DNA of 64,000 nt, taken from positions 496,001-560,000 of the forward strand of contig CBDCME010000073.1 in NCBI GenBank assembly GCA_965218865.1. The letters are read 5' to 3'. A model generated the notes under the pieces. The model worked only from the letters and a program-made list of their open reading frames with translations, searched no databases and was not told the origin of the DNA. Source of the DNA: CBDCME01 sp965218865 (GTDB lineage: Bacteria; Pseudomonadota; Alphaproteobacteria; JAAXGF01). A program made the position numbers and the translations under genes. Shown here piece after piece: positions 52,384 through 62,577 of this stretch. Each line of letters opens with the position of its first letter. Positions within the stretch are counted from its first letter, which is position 1.

Positions 52384-54767
52384 CTAACTCGGTACACCCC
52401 CGATGGCGTCAACGATCTCGATATTGCCGGCTTCGGGAGAGGTTCCCCCCTGAAAATCCGCCACCACCCGATAACCCGCCGCGGCGCCATCGGGATCGTA
52501 ATACAGGGTATCCGTGCTGTCCAAAACGAACGACGGGCTTCCCGCGGCGAAATTTGTTGAATTCGCGTTCGTCCCATCGTAATCGGCGCCCAGCGTCTCG
52601 AAATTCAAGCCGTCCGTGAGAGCGCCGTTTCCGATATCATTCAAGGGATCGAATTGGCTATTCACGAATTGGATGAGATCGTTTGTTACGGAGAACCCCT
52701 TGACCGCGACCTCGAAACCGAAAATCGTATCACCGACCACCCCTTGGTTCGCGGCCGTGTCGTTGGCCAAAACAGAGGGCAAATCGGTGAGAAGATCATA
52801 CCCGTAAACATCGGCGCCTTGGCCGCCGGTAAGATCGTCGCTGCCGCCACCCCCGATCAGGGTATCGTTACCGTCACCGCCGGTCAGGATGTCGTCACCC
52901 GCGCCGCCTTGGAGGAAATTGCCGGCCGGCGGGGAACGTGGCGATGTTGGTGTCCGCGATGACCTCTGCGACGGTCGGCGACGCAGACAAAGAAACGAAA
53001 GCGAAGTCGTTAAAGAAAAATTCGGGTGATTCCTCGTTTTGCAGGAAATTAAAGTCAAAGGTCAAAGTATCTCCGGCAACCACCGTGACGGTTCGGCCGA
53101 TCGCCGCTCCATCAGTCGCATCCGTTGACTGACCGCCAATTGCGGTACCCGCGGCGAGCGAGTCGAGGGTACCCCCAGGCAAAGAAAGGATAGTCTCGAT
53201 CAAGTTGTCCGAGATGGCGCTTGAAGTCAGAAACGCCTGAAAATCGCCTCCCGGAGGACCACTACCAATAGCAGCCGTCTCGATGCTCTGGAACCCTGCG
53301 AATTTACTAAACCCGGTCAAATCTCCGGTCTCAAAATCACCATTATTCACGAGCGTGCCGTTGATCGCGATGTTGTCGATTAACAGGCCCGCGTCGCTGA
53401 GGGTGTCGCCGACGTTCATGACCCCGAAGCCGAGGGTGAAGGTGCCGGTCGCGGGGACAACCAGGCTGAACGCCGAAATGCCAGTCTGAAAATCGAAACC
53501 TACGACTGTGGGTGGGGGGTTGGGGGGGTGGGGCGCCTTCGCCCTCGCCACCTTCGCCGCTAGCGCTTTTTGCGTTCTTCACGAAGGCGAGAGTGGTTTC
53601 GTCGTCAGCGCCTTTACTTACTACGTTCGTGGCTTCGTCGTCTTCACCTCCGTCCGCTTCTTCCTCCTCCTCGGTACCCACCTCAACCTCCTCGAAAAGT
53701 TCCGCCACGATCGATGCCAGTGGGTCCTCGGGCTCGATGGCCTCGCCCACCACGGAAACCGTCGCGTCTTCGCCCTCGACTTCTCCTCCCGCTGCGGGTT
53801 CCGCCTGGCTAGCCGCGGCCTGTTCCTCGTTGCCGCCGCGGCGGTCCGGCGAGGACGGCAGGACGTTGAGGACGACGCCGAAGGTCTGCCCGAACTCTTC
53901 TTCGCTCATCACCTTCGGTTCCGGCGACATGAATGCCGACGACACGGCCAACGGCAAGTTCGCCTCCGTCACCAAAAAACTGCCCGTCTCGTTGATAACC
54001 ACGACCGATCCCACCGTGCCGTCCTCGTCCGGCAGCAGCACAAATGTGTTCTCCTCCCCTTCCGGCGCCGCAATCCCCGCCATTTTCGTGCCCCGGATCC
54101 CGATCGTCGCCACCGGCGTGCGCACCACCATCTCTTCCGGGTTGTTCGCCGCGATCTCACCACTGACAAAAACGAAGGCCCCCTGGAGCACCGAAAACGC
54201 GGATTCGCCCTCTCCCGAATCCGGATCATAGATCAGCTTGTCCAGGACCATCCGCCCGCTCTCGCCGAGCGCGAACGTCGTGTCGTCGTTGAACACCAGG
54301 CCCACCGAGGCGCCGTCGCCGGTCGTCAGCACGTCGCCTTGAAACACCGAATCATCGACCGCCAGCGCCACCACCGTCCCGTCCGATCGGGTTGCCGCCA
54401 CTTCGCCCTCGGCCGTCGCCACCTTGCCGATCGGCGCCGCCGTTGCTCCCGGCTCCAATTGAGCGTACTGCCCCGGCGCCAGCGGTCCGGCGAGCATCTC
54501 GACCAGGTCCGCCGGCAACACCGCGCCACCAACCGTCGTCAGCGCCGGTGGCTGCGCGAAAGCAAAGTAATCCTCGATCAAAACCCGGCTGCCGTCCTCG
54601 GCCACCAAAAGAAGGTCCGAACCTTGGCGCTCGAAGGCCGCCGTAAGGAGACCGAAACCCTCCGGAACGGTCAGGGCCTCGCCGCTCTGCACTACGAAAT
54701 GATTATCCGCGATTGCATTTTCGGCCGCCGGACCGAAGGGAAAGCTCGTATTGTCCGTTACAGTCAT
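52384..54767 (-). CDS. FecR-domain/RTX secreted protein, two frameshifts
   Basis: One gene of about 795 residues in three frames, start ATG 54767. N-terminal region includes a FecR-like domain (SVFQGDVLTTGDGASVGLVF, VVRTPVATIGIRGTKMAG), then an acidic stretch rich in Glu (EVEVGTEEEEEADGGEDDEA). At C-runs near 53515 the frame shifts into a beta-rich domain (NGDFETGDLTGFSKFAGFQS), and near 52930 again into RTX nonapeptides GGAGDDILTGGDGNDTLIGG and a C-terminal end typical of type I secretion. Such proteins are exported by an ABC-type I system and bind calcium outside. No secretion genes are in the window. The breaks are in homopolymers, so the gene may be intact. Confidence 0.8.
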
Positions 54768-54853
54768 AGATTCACCCACTCATTTGCCGCCGATATCGGC
54801 TACCGGCACACCCCACGAAAACAACTTTCCGATCGTTGCTCCTTCAAATTTTA

Positions 54854-54869
54854 TGCAAATTCCATGCTA
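54854..54869 (-). promoter_or_regulatory. Likely sigma-54 promoter of the FecR/RTX gene
   Basis: Minus strand TAGCATGGAATTTGCA fits the -24/-12 consensus TGGCACG-N4-TTGCA at nine of the eleven specified positions, with GC at -24 and TTGC at -12 spaced correctly. It lies about 87 bp before the ATG. The surrounding 54780-55495 is otherwise non-coding and AT-richer than average. Confidence 0.55.
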
Positions 54870-55079
54870 GATTTGGAAAATACGTTTGATCGCAACAAGT
54901 TGGAGATTTTTTGCCCGTTCACGAAAGACAGAAAATCCCACAACTGTAAAAAAAACCGACATATTTTTAATCGATTCGCGTCGAAATTTGTCAATCCGTC
55001 AAACGGCCCAAGCCGAATTAATTAGGATTTATAGCGTATTGTCAATGTGTTGCGTGGTAAAGGCTCAAGGATTTCCATC

Positions 55080-55096
55080 TGTAAAGAATTCCGACA
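55080..55096 (+). promoter_or_regulatory. Third TGTAAA...TTCCGACA motif
   Basis: TGTAAAGAATTCCGACA, matching the pair at 18820/18920 except for two positions in the spacer. It is 313 bp upstream of the FecR/RTX start and about 210 bp upstream of the sigma-54-like promoter, the expected place for an enhancer-binding activator. Confidence 0.55.
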
Positions 55097-55495
55097 TCCA
55101 CACCGCAATTGATCCCCATAACGCTCCGTCACCGTGGCATCCCGAACGTCTCCTTTGGGTCTACCATCGAATTTCGTGAGGAAATGGTTGTTGTTGTTGC
55201 GCAGTGGAGATGTGTGAGAACTCGCGGCAGCGAGTTATCCACATATCCAGTGCGGCGGCGGTGATTTTCCTTTCATTGCAGGTGGTCTGTGCGGTGAATG
55301 GCGGTTAGCCTGGCCCGGACGGGGGTGTGGCTGTTTGGGTCAGTGGTCCGGCTATCCGGGCTCACCCTTCGTGAAGTGCCGCCCCCGTCACCTGCATCAT
55401 CCGAGGGGTCGACCGGGATGGTGCCGGTCGCGGTGGCGATCGTGGCTCTGTAGGTAGACGTAGGATGAAGGCCGTGTTTGCTGAAGGAGCGATCG

Positions 55496-56470
55496 ATGCT
55501 GAAGCCTGTATCTTTGGAACTCCGTGTCGGCGTTGATGTCGGCTCGCGGTGCCACAGCGTAGCCATCGGGCTGTCGGACGGCAGTCTTTTGGAGGAATTC
55601 GAGATCCCGCACGGAAGGGTTCCGGGAGTTCTTTTCCCGGGTCGAGGCCTGCGGTCGGCGCCATGGGGTGCCGATCGCGGTGGCCATGGAAGGCTACAAC
55701 GGCCACGTCAGGCCTTTGGACAGCCTGGTCAGGGCCAGGGGCTGGCGGCTGTTCAATGTCAACAATTTGAAGCTTGCCCGCTTCAAGGAGATTTTTCCGG
55801 CCGCGGCCAAGAGCGACCGCACCCGCAAGACCTTGGAGTTGTTCCAGCTCCGCGACCATCTGCCGATGGCTGGCGAGGTGTTGCAGGAAGTCAGGACAAC
55901 GCCGGAGGAGAACAACACTCTCAAGCGCCTGTCTCGGCGCCGACGCCGGCTGGTGAACGAACGGGGGCGGGTTGCCAACGCCCTGCAAGCCGACCTTCAG
56001 GCCGTCTGCCCAGGGCTACTGGAGATCACCCGGGACGTCGGCAACATGTGGTTCCTGAACTTTCTGACCTGTCGCAAGGGACTGCTCAAGCTGGCCCGGG
56101 TGCGCCACGCCAGCCTGCTCAAAATGTCCGGCGTCGGCGCCTACTTCGCCGATGCCATCCAAGCTTGGCAAAGCGGTGCCTACTTCGCTCCCGATGCTAG
56201 CCTGGTCGGCGACATGATCCAGCAGGACGCGGCTCGGATCCTCGAGTTGAAACAGCAGATCAAGGCCTTGGAAAAGCAGATGGCGCGCGTCGCCGAGAAC
56301 TCCTCCATCGCCGGCCAGATCGCCTCCATCCCGGGCTATGGCTCCGTCTGCTCGGCCGAACTCGCCGGTGAAATCGGAACCGTCGAGCGCTTCCGCAACG
56401 AGGCCAGCTTGGCGCTTTATCTCGGCATGGCCACACTGGTTAACAGTTCCGGCAAACGGACGCAACGATC
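55496..56470 (+). pseudogene. IS110-family transposase, frameshifted and truncated
   Basis: ATG 55496 with AAGGAG upstream. N-terminal DEDD domain start LRVGVDVGSRCHSVAIGLSD; after a one-base shift near 55613 it continues EGFREFFSRVEACGRRHGVP, AMEGYNGHVRPLDSLVRARG and then the helical middle. The C-terminal transposase_20 domain begins IASIPGYGSVCSAELAGEIG and YLGMATLVNSSGK, but stops at about 56465 where unrelated island DNA begins; roughly the last 80-100 residues, with the catalytic serine region, are missing. Not functional. Confidence 0.82.
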
Positions 56471-56765
56471 ACGATGCAGCCCCGCCCATGGCGGAAACGT
56501 TCTTGGCGGTGAGTGTCGGCGTGTCGATCGGATCGCGATTGCAGGCGACTTTTCGCTCGTCCAAATCGGCTTGGCTGGTCGATTCGTAACGCGGGAGCGA
56601 ATCAAGCCAGCGGTCGAGATCACCAACGTCGTAATACACTGCGGAACCGCGCCGGATGAAATGGCTGCCGGTGCCGACGCAGCGCATTTTTTCAAAGGTG
56701 CTTTTCGAAAATCCGCAATACCGCGCGGCGTCACGAGTACGGAGAAGACGAGGGGTTGGGTTCAT
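56469..56765 (-). CDS. AlpA-like helix-turn-helix regulator/excisionase
   Basis: 98 residues from ATG 56765, preceded by GGAGG six bases upstream. NPTPRLLRTRDAARYCGFSK and STFEKMRCVGTGSHFIRRGS plus VYYDVGDLDRWLDSL form the MerR-like winged helix of AlpA/excisionase proteins. These act beside P4-type integrases to control excision; a P4-type integrase lies at the right end of this window, so the two may belong to one island split by later insertions. Confidence 0.85.
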   Translation of the reverse strand: MNPTPRLLRTRDAARYCGFSKSTFEKMRCVGTGSHFIRRGSAVYYDVGDLDRWLDSLPRYESTSQADLDERKVACNRDPIDTPTLTAKNVSAMGGAAS

Positions 56766-56884
56766 GAAAACCTCCATAGCGATTGGCAACACGACGCATC
56801 GCGCCGCTACGGAAGGCATAAAAGAATGATGGTTACGGTGTCACGGGCACGACTTCTCGAAGTGTCGCCCTAAATGGGACGTTT

Positions 56885-58460
56885 ACGAAGTCGCCCGTGA
56901 AGAACGCGTAAGCGGCTGATGTTGGTAGCTCTTTCGGTTTGGCGAAGTAATCGGATTTGCAAGAAAACGGGTTTTGGGCCTGAAAAGCTTGTGATTTGAA
57001 ATAATTGATTTTGGGGATTCCCTTCCGTTGCGGAACGTGATTCTCTGCTCCCGTCGATTGGGATTGGAGAACTGTGATGAAGCCATCGCGCAAGGTGTCA
57101 TCGGGAATAGAGGACCTGTTCCGCTCGCGGTTCGAAAACATCATCAACCTGCGCCACGAGTTGGTGGTGTTGGGGGGCCGGATCGCGTGGACTTTCTTCG
57201 ACGAGACCTATGAAGCCTTGTATTCGGAGGAGGGTCGGCCGGGGGTCCCGACGCGGTTGATGGTTGGGCTGCACATCCTCAAGCATATGTTCGATCTCTC
57301 GGATGAGGAGGTCTGCGAGCGCTGGGTCTACGACCCATACTTCCAGCGCTTCTGCGGCGAAGAGTACTTTCAGCATGAGCTGCCCATGGAGCGCTCGTCG
57401 ATGACCCGGTGGCGGGACCGGATCGGGCCGGAAGGTTTGGAGAAGGTATTCCAGGAGAGCCTGGCCGTGGCCCACCGGGTGGGGGCGCTGCGGGAGAAGG
57501 ACCTCGAGCGGGTGACGGTGGACACCACCGTACAAGAGAAGGCGATTGCCTTTCCGACCGACGCCAAACTGATGCAACGAGCCCGCGAGCGGCTGGTGCG
57601 ACTGGCACGGGAGCACGGCATTGCCCTGCGTCAGTCCTATACCCGCCTGGGCAAGAGGGCGTTGATCATGCAAGGCCGCTACCGCCATGCCAAACAGCAC
57701 AAGCGGGCCAACAAGGCCCTGCGCAAGCTCAAGACCTATCTCGGGCGCACCGTCCGCGACATCCGCCGCAAGACGGCCCAGGAGGAGAGCCTACGGGATC
57801 CCTTCCGCCGCCCCTTGTGGCTGGCCGAGCGGGTGTCGACCCAGAAGCGGCGCGACCCCTTGCCCAAGGTCTATTCGCTCCACGCGCCCGAGGTCGAATG
57901 CATCGGCAAAGGGAAGGCGCACAAGCCGTACGAGTTCGGCTGCAAGGTCTCCGTGGCGGCGACCAATTCCCGCCCCCCCGGCGGCCAGTTCGGCGCCCAC
58001 GTCAAGGCCTTCCACGGCAATCCCTATGATGGCCACACCTTGAGGCAGGTGATCGAAGAGATGGAACGCTGGACGGGGATATCGGCCGAGCGCATCTATG
58101 TCGACAAGGGATACCAGGGCCACGATTACCCCAACAAACACCGCGTCTTTAGATCAGGCCAGAAACACGGCATCACGCCGACGATCAAGAAGGAGCTCAG
58201 GCGGCGCTCCGCCGTCGAGGCCGTGATCGGACATCTCAAGAGCGATGGCAGGCTGGGGCGCAACTTCCTCAAAGGCCGCGACGGCGACAAGATCAACGCC
58301 ATCCTCGCCGGCGCCGGCTACAACTACCGCCTTGTCCTCAAATGGCTGAGGCGTTTGTTTGTCCAAATCCTGGCCGCGCTCCTCAGCGACATCTCGCACC
58401 CCACCGCAAACCCAATCGCCGCTTCAGCTTGAAATCAGGGTTCTTCACGGACGACTACGT
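56885..58460 (+). mobile_element. IS5-family element
   Basis: About 1,576 bp. Inverted ends ACGAAGTCGCCCGTGAAGAA and ACGTAGTCGTCCGTGAAGAA match at 18 of 20 positions. A clear target duplication was not found. The right end supplies the stop codon of the neighbouring minus-strand gene (58455). Confidence 0.8.
57077..58432 (+). CDS. IS5-family transposase
   Basis: 451 residues from ATG 57077. N-terminal DUF772-type domain VPTRLMVGLHILKHMFDLSD, MERSSMTRWRDRIGPEGLEK, then the DDE core: Asp in RVTVDTTVQEKAIAFPTDAK, Asp in RIYVDKGYQGHDYPNKHRVF and Glu in RRRSAVEAVIGHLKSDGRLG. Complete and probably functional. Confidence 0.93.
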   Translation: MKPSRKVSSGIEDLFRSRFENIINLRHELVVLGGRIAWTFFDETYEALYSEEGRPGVPTRLMVGLHILKHMFDLSDEEVCERWVYDPYFQRFCGEEYFQHELPMERSSMTRWRDRIGPEGLEKVFQESLAVAHRVGALREKDLERVTVDTTVQEKAIAFPTDAKLMQRARERLVRLAREHGIALRQSYTRLGKRALIMQGRYRHAKQHKRANKALRKLKTYLGRTVRDIRRKTAQEESLRDPFRRPLWLAERVSTQKRRDPLPKVYSLHAPEVECIGKGKAHKPYEFGCKVSVAATNSRPPGGQFGAHVKAFHGNPYDGHTLRQVIEEMERWTGISAERIYVDKGYQGHDYPNKHRVFRSGQKHGITPTIKKELRRRSAVEAVIGHLKSDGRLGRNFLKGRDGDKINAILAGAGYNYRLVLKWLRRLFVQILAALLSDISHPTANPIAASA

Positions 58461-58865
58461 ATGTTTGGGCAGCCTACGACCGTGCTTCTTCCAGGCGTGG
58501 CGCACGATTTCCTCGGTCGTCTCTCTCTCGTCAGCGACCCGAGCAAACGCATTTTCAAGTGTCAAATGTTTGCCACGCTGTTCCGCTTGAGTTCGGGTGC
58601 GCCACACTTCGTGTGCCAAGCGCAGGTCCCGAAAATGTTTTCGCCATTGCTCCCTTGCTGGGCGCTTTCCTTGTCCACCGCCTTCGAGGCCCAAGGCTTC
58701 GCCAAACGGTTGTCCTTTTGGCGCGTCGTGGCAATAGGCCACCCACGTCCTCGCCAAGTAGTCCACCACCCAAAACGGAATCGTTACGAGCGCCTCGGGG
58801 TCTGGTTCCCAATCAGCATTCGTTTTGCTCTTTTCCGACACGAATCGCCAATTTATGCCGTGCAT
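58455..58865 (-). CDS. Hypothetical protein next to the RIT element, ends altered
   Basis: 136 residues from ATG 58865, which lies in the RIT inverted repeat. MHGINWRFVSEKSKTNADWE, then IPFWVVDYLARTWVAYCHDA and a basic helical end. The stop is inside the IS5 end. Both termini therefore come from insertions: the true gene may have begun in the fragment beyond the RIT element (62578-62761, minus strand) and ended beyond the IS5. Not recognised. Confidence 0.5.
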   Translation of the reverse strand: MHGINWRFVSEKSKTNADWEPDPEALVTIPFWVVDYLARTWVAYCHDAPKGQPFGEALGLEGGGQGKRPAREQWRKHFRDLRLAHEVWRTRTQAEQRGKHLTLENAFARVADERETTEEIVRHAWKKHGRRLPKHT

Positions 58866-58996
58866 CTGCTAATGCCGAGCGCCGCGCGGGAAACGGGTCA
58901 CTAAAACGGATCTTCCACCGATTTGCTCGGCATTAATCCTGACCGCTTCTTCCGGCGTAGTGTCGTTCCCCCTCTCACTGGGATGGAGGACGACAG

Positions 58997-60562
58997 ATGT
59001 CTTCAATACTCAACTATCAGTCTGCAACAACACAGGCCGGTTTCGGTTCAATCGTCCTGGAATTCACCAGCGATCTCCGGCGTCAGGGGATTGCCGAGAG
59101 CAGTATCGCTCAACACCATCCGGGTCCCGCCCGTCACTTCCTGATCTGGCTTGAGCGCAGCGGCATCGTGCTTGATACGGTCGATTGCACGGTAATCGAC
59201 CGCTTTCTGCAGCACGACTGCGATTGCTGTTCCTCAGAGCCGACTTCGAGATTGCTCCATCGTTGGCGCAAGCGCGAACGGTCATCGGTGATCATGCGGT
59301 TCGTCCGGTTCCTTGAGCGCACGGGGAGAATCGAAACCCCTGGCGATCTCGACGACAACCTTTGCCTCCTCGACGGCTTCCTCGAGTGCCTGCGCGGCGA
59401 TGGTTATGGTCCCAGCGCCATCCGGAACCACAAGACCGCATGTACCGGTCTCATTGTATGGCTTCACTTCTCGAGAATCCGCCTACGTGATCTGAACCCG
59501 GAAGCATATGCACGATTTCGGAACAGACGGTTCAACTGTTCGATCCCCGGGGTGTTTTGGGGCCGACGGATACATTCTCCCGGGGACGGATGCGACGTGG
59601 CAATCCGCAAGTTCCTCAGGTATCTCGTTGCAATCGGTCACATTGAACCCCTGGAACCCGTCTCGGAAAAAAAGGCGATACCCGAGAGCCTCAAGGGGTT
59701 CTCCTTGTGGCTCGAACGCAATCGGGGCATCCGTTCGGGAAGCATAGGTCAACACACCCGGCTGATCGCTTCGGTGCTGCCTGTTCTGGGAGACGATCCC
59801 CGGACCTATGACGCTGCACTGATCCGGCGGGTGTTGTTCGAGCACATTCAGCACCGATCGCGAAGCTACGCCCGGAACTTGGCAACCTCAGTGCGCATGT
59901 ATCTGCGCTTCCTGGTATCGGAAGGCAGCATCGTGGCAGCGCTCGTCGAGGCCGTACCGACGGTGCCTGAGTGGCGGTTGTCAGCCTTGCCTCGCTACAT
60001 CTCGGCCGACGATGTCGAGCGTAGCATCGCGGCTTGCGGTGACGACCCCATGGGCATACGCGACCGGGCGATTCTGCTCCTTCTCGCCCGGCTGGCCCTT
60101 AGGGCGGGGGACATCGTTGCCCTGGGTCTTGACGATATCGACTGGGACAGGGCCGAGCTCCTCGTTGCCGGGAAATCACGACGGCAGACGGCACTGCCGC
60201 TGCCCCAGGATGCCGGGGACGCGCTCTACACCTACATCGCGAAGGTTCGACCAAGGGTCAGGGAAAGGAGAGTATTCCTCTGCGTGGGGGCGCCCCATAG
60301 GCCGTTTGCTTGCTCGACTACTGTCAGCTCAATCGCGCGCCGTGCGCTGGACCGCGCCGGGGTCACTACCTTCGCCAGCCGCGGTGCGCATGTGTTCCGG
60401 CACAGCCAGGCGACAGAGTTGCTCAGGTCCGGTGCGACGCTCGACGTCATCCAGTCGCTGCTCCGGCACGCCTCCGCGGATACCACCATGATCTATGCCA
60501 AGACGGACGTGTTGATGTTGCTGGAGGTCGCCCAACCCTGGATCGGAGGAAACGAAAGATGA
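58997..60562 (+). CDS. RIT element tyrosine recombinase, first gene
   Basis: 521 residues, longer than ordinary integrases because of an extra N-terminal region. Core-binding domain around RKFLRYLVAIGHIEPL and SVRMYLRFLVSEGSIV; catalytic domain with Arg in LLLARLALRAGDIVALGLDD, HVFRHSQATELLRSG (H-x-x-R), LLRHASADTTMIYAK with the nucleophile Tyr. Stop overlaps the next gene's start (ATGA at 60559-60562). Confidence 0.9.
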   Translation: MSSILNYQSATTQAGFGSIVLEFTSDLRRQGIAESSIAQHHPGPARHFLIWLERSGIVLDTVDCTVIDRFLQHDCDCCSSEPTSRLLHRWRKRERSSVIMRFVRFLERTGRIETPGDLDDNLCLLDGFLECLRGDGYGPSAIRNHKTACTGLIVWLHFSRIRLRDLNPEAYARFRNRRFNCSIPGVFWGRRIHSPGDGCDVAIRKFLRYLVAIGHIEPLEPVSEKKAIPESLKGFSLWLERNRGIRSGSIGQHTRLIASVLPVLGDDPRTYDAALIRRVLFEHIQHRSRSYARNLATSVRMYLRFLVSEGSIVAALVEAVPTVPEWRLSALPRYISADDVERSIAACGDDPMGIRDRAILLLLARLALRAGDIVALGLDDIDWDRAELLVAGKSRRQTALPLPQDAGDALYTYIAKVRPRVRERRVFLCVGAPHRPFACSTTVSSIARRALDRAGVTTFASRGAHVFRHSQATELLRSGATLDVIQSLLRHASADTTMIYAKTDVLMLLEVAQPWIGGNER

Positions 60563-61497
60563 CAGCAGCGATCCCCGGACATGTGTCGCGCTATGTCGCG
60601 ATGAAGCAGAAGCTCGGCCACGGGTTCACGACCAACGCACGGATACTTCAGAGTTTTGCACGGTTTGCAGCAGATCGTAATGAGATGTTCATTCGTTCTC
60701 GCACCGCTGTCGAGTGGGCATCGGCATCAATGGCGGCATCACGGTCCCGACGTGCCAAGAAGTTGTACGTGGTGCATGCATTTGCCCGCTGGCTGCACGC
60801 CGAGGATGCACGTCACGAGGTGCCTCCTCGTGACGCCTTGGGGGCCCTATCCCGCTGGAGACCGCAACCGCATCTGATGCCGGTCGACGATATCCGGAGA
60901 CTCCTGACGGAGGCCCTTGCCATGGAACCCGCCGGCACCATCGTCCCGCTGACTTGGCATCACCTGTTCGGCCTCATCGCCGTAACCGGCCTGCGCATCA
61001 GCGAAGCTCTCGCGTTGACCCTCGATGACATCACCCCGGACGGCCTCATTATCCGCGACACCAAGTTCGGAAAGTCCCGGATGGTCGCCCTGCGGCCCAC
61101 CACCTGGGACGCAGTGAATCGCTATCTTGTGGAGCGATGCAAAGAGAGCACGCCGGATGGGCGCCTGTTCGTGCTCGATAACGGTCGGTATCCGAACAGT
61201 AGTCGAGCGAGAGCAGTCTTCCGCAATCTCGCGGAACGCGTGGGTATCCGGGAACCCGGCGCGGCACGTGGACCGACGCCTCACTCACTGAGGCATTCCT
61301 TCGCCGTCCGGTCCCTTGAGAGCCTTGAACCCGGCACCGACCCGGGCCGTCACATGCTGGCCCTCGCCACCTACCTCGGCCACGCCAAAGTGTCCGATAC
61401 CTACTGGTACCTGGAATCAACCCCTGTCCTTCTTCACGGCATTGCCGAGGCCGCAGAACAGACACATTCCATTCAGTGCGGAGGTTCCCATGACTGA
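60559..61497 (+). CDS. RIT element tyrosine recombinase, second gene
   Basis: 312 residues, ATG 60559 with GGAGGA upstream. Arg in LFGLIAVTGLRISEALALTL, Lys region TKFGKSRMVALRPTTW, HSLRHSFAVRSLESL (H-x-x-R) and YLGHAKVSDTYWYLESTP with Tyr. Overlaps the third gene by 8 bp. Tight overlaps show the three proteins are made together. Confidence 0.9.
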   Translation: MTAAIPGHVSRYVAMKQKLGHGFTTNARILQSFARFAADRNEMFIRSRTAVEWASASMAASRSRRAKKLYVVHAFARWLHAEDARHEVPPRDALGALSRWRPQPHLMPVDDIRRLLTEALAMEPAGTIVPLTWHHLFGLIAVTGLRISEALALTLDDITPDGLIIRDTKFGKSRMVALRPTTWDAVNRYLVERCKESTPDGRLFVLDNGRYPNSSRARAVFRNLAERVGIREPGAARGPTPHSLRHSFAVRSLESLEPGTDPGRHMLALATYLGHAKVSDTYWYLESTPVLLHGIAEAAEQTHSIQCGGSHD

Positions 61498-62482
61498 TCT
61501 TGCTCCCCATCTGACGACCTTCCTGCAGGCGTACCTGCCCAACGAGCGGCGCTTCAGCAGCCATACCGTGCAGAGCTACACCGAGTGCTTCCGGCTCCTC
61601 GTCCTGTACGCTGCGGAACAGACCAAAGCCCGCCCCTGCACGCTGAAGATCGAGCACTTCACGGTGGTGCTCCTGGTGGCCTTCCTCGAATCCCTGGAGA
61701 AAAACCGCAACAACAGCGTGAGCACCCGCAATAACCGCCTCGCTGCCATCAAGTCCTTCTTCCGGTACCTGGAATATCGTGTCCCGAGCTGCCTCGACCT
61801 CGCATTGCAGGTGCGTGCCATCCCGCAGAAGCGCGCCGACAAGCCCCTTATCGACTGGCTGGATGAAACCGAAATGCAGGCCATCCTGGATGCCCCGGAT
61901 ACCGGGACAGTGGCAGGTCTGCGCGACCGCGCGATGCTGCACCTGTGCTATGCCGCCGGCCTGCGGGTATCGGAACTGATCGCACTCACGTTCGACAGCC
62001 TGTCCGGTCCCCAACTCGAGACCATCCGCATCCTGGGCAAGGGGCGGCGCGATCGCAAACTGCCGCTGTGGAAGGAAACGAAAGCGGTCCTCAATGAGTG
62101 GCTGGACGTCCGCCCGCCAGTCAACAACCGCTACCTGTTCCTCAACGCCCGGGGACGGGCAATGAGCACGGATGGCTTCACGTACATCCTCAGGCAGCAT
62201 GTTGCCACGGCTACGCAGGCGGCTCCGTCGCTCAAGACCAAGCGGGTCACCCCCCATGTGATCCGTCACTCGACGGCGATGACGATCCTCCATGCAACCG
62301 GGGACATACGGAAGGTCTCTCTTTGGCTCGGGCATGCGGACCTCAAGACCACCGAGGTCTACATACGCGCAAGCCCGGCCGAGAAACTGAAAATACTTGA
62401 GGCCAAAGCGCCGCCATCGATCCGGCCCGGGACCTTCTCCGGCGCAAAGGACGACCTGATGAGAGTTCTCGGCGGCAAGTGA
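61490..62482 (+). CDS. RIT element tyrosine recombinase, third gene
   Basis: 330 residues, ATG 61490 with GGAGG upstream (TGCGGAGGTTCCC). N-terminal SAM-like fold LTTFLQAYLPNERRFSSHTV, Arg in CYAAGLRVSELIALTFDS, LGKGRRDRKLPLW, HVIRHSTAMTILHATG and LWLGHADLKTTEVYIRAS with Tyr. Ends 10 bp before the right inverted repeat. Confidence 0.9.
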   Translation: MTDLAPHLTTFLQAYLPNERRFSSHTVQSYTECFRLLVLYAAEQTKARPCTLKIEHFTVVLLVAFLESLEKNRNNSVSTRNNRLAAIKSFFRYLEYRVPSCLDLALQVRAIPQKRADKPLIDWLDETEMQAILDAPDTGTVAGLRDRAMLHLCYAAGLRVSELIALTFDSLSGPQLETIRILGKGRRDRKLPLWKETKAVLNEWLDVRPPVNNRYLFLNARGRAMSTDGFTYILRQHVATATQAAPSLKTKRVTPHVIRHSTAMTILHATGDIRKVSLWLGHADLKTTEVYIRASPAEKLKILEAKAPPSIRPGTFSGAKDDLMRVLGGK

Positions 62483-62577
62483 CCGTCTGAGCTAATGCCG
62501 AGCAAATCGGTGGAAGATCCGCTTCAGTGACCCGTTTCCCGCGCGGCGCTCGGCATTAGCAGATGCACGGCATAAAT

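Larger units (their letters stand above)
58851..62577 (+). mobile_element. RIT element (recombinase in trio) with 85-bp inverted repeats
   Basis: 3,727 bp holding three overlapping tyrosine recombinase genes in one direction. The ends 58851-58935 and 62493-62577 are inverted copies matching at 83 of 85 positions. Each end contains a smaller inverted pair CTAATGCCGAGC ... GCTCGGCATTA about 45 bp apart (58869-58880/58925-58935; 62493-62503/62548-62559), probably recombinase binding sites. This is the arrangement described for RIT elements. Confidence 0.9.

Noticed and set aside
56833..57147. Minus-strand ORF at the left end of the IS5 element
   Set aside because: Crosses the IS boundary and overlaps the transposase start; no motif.
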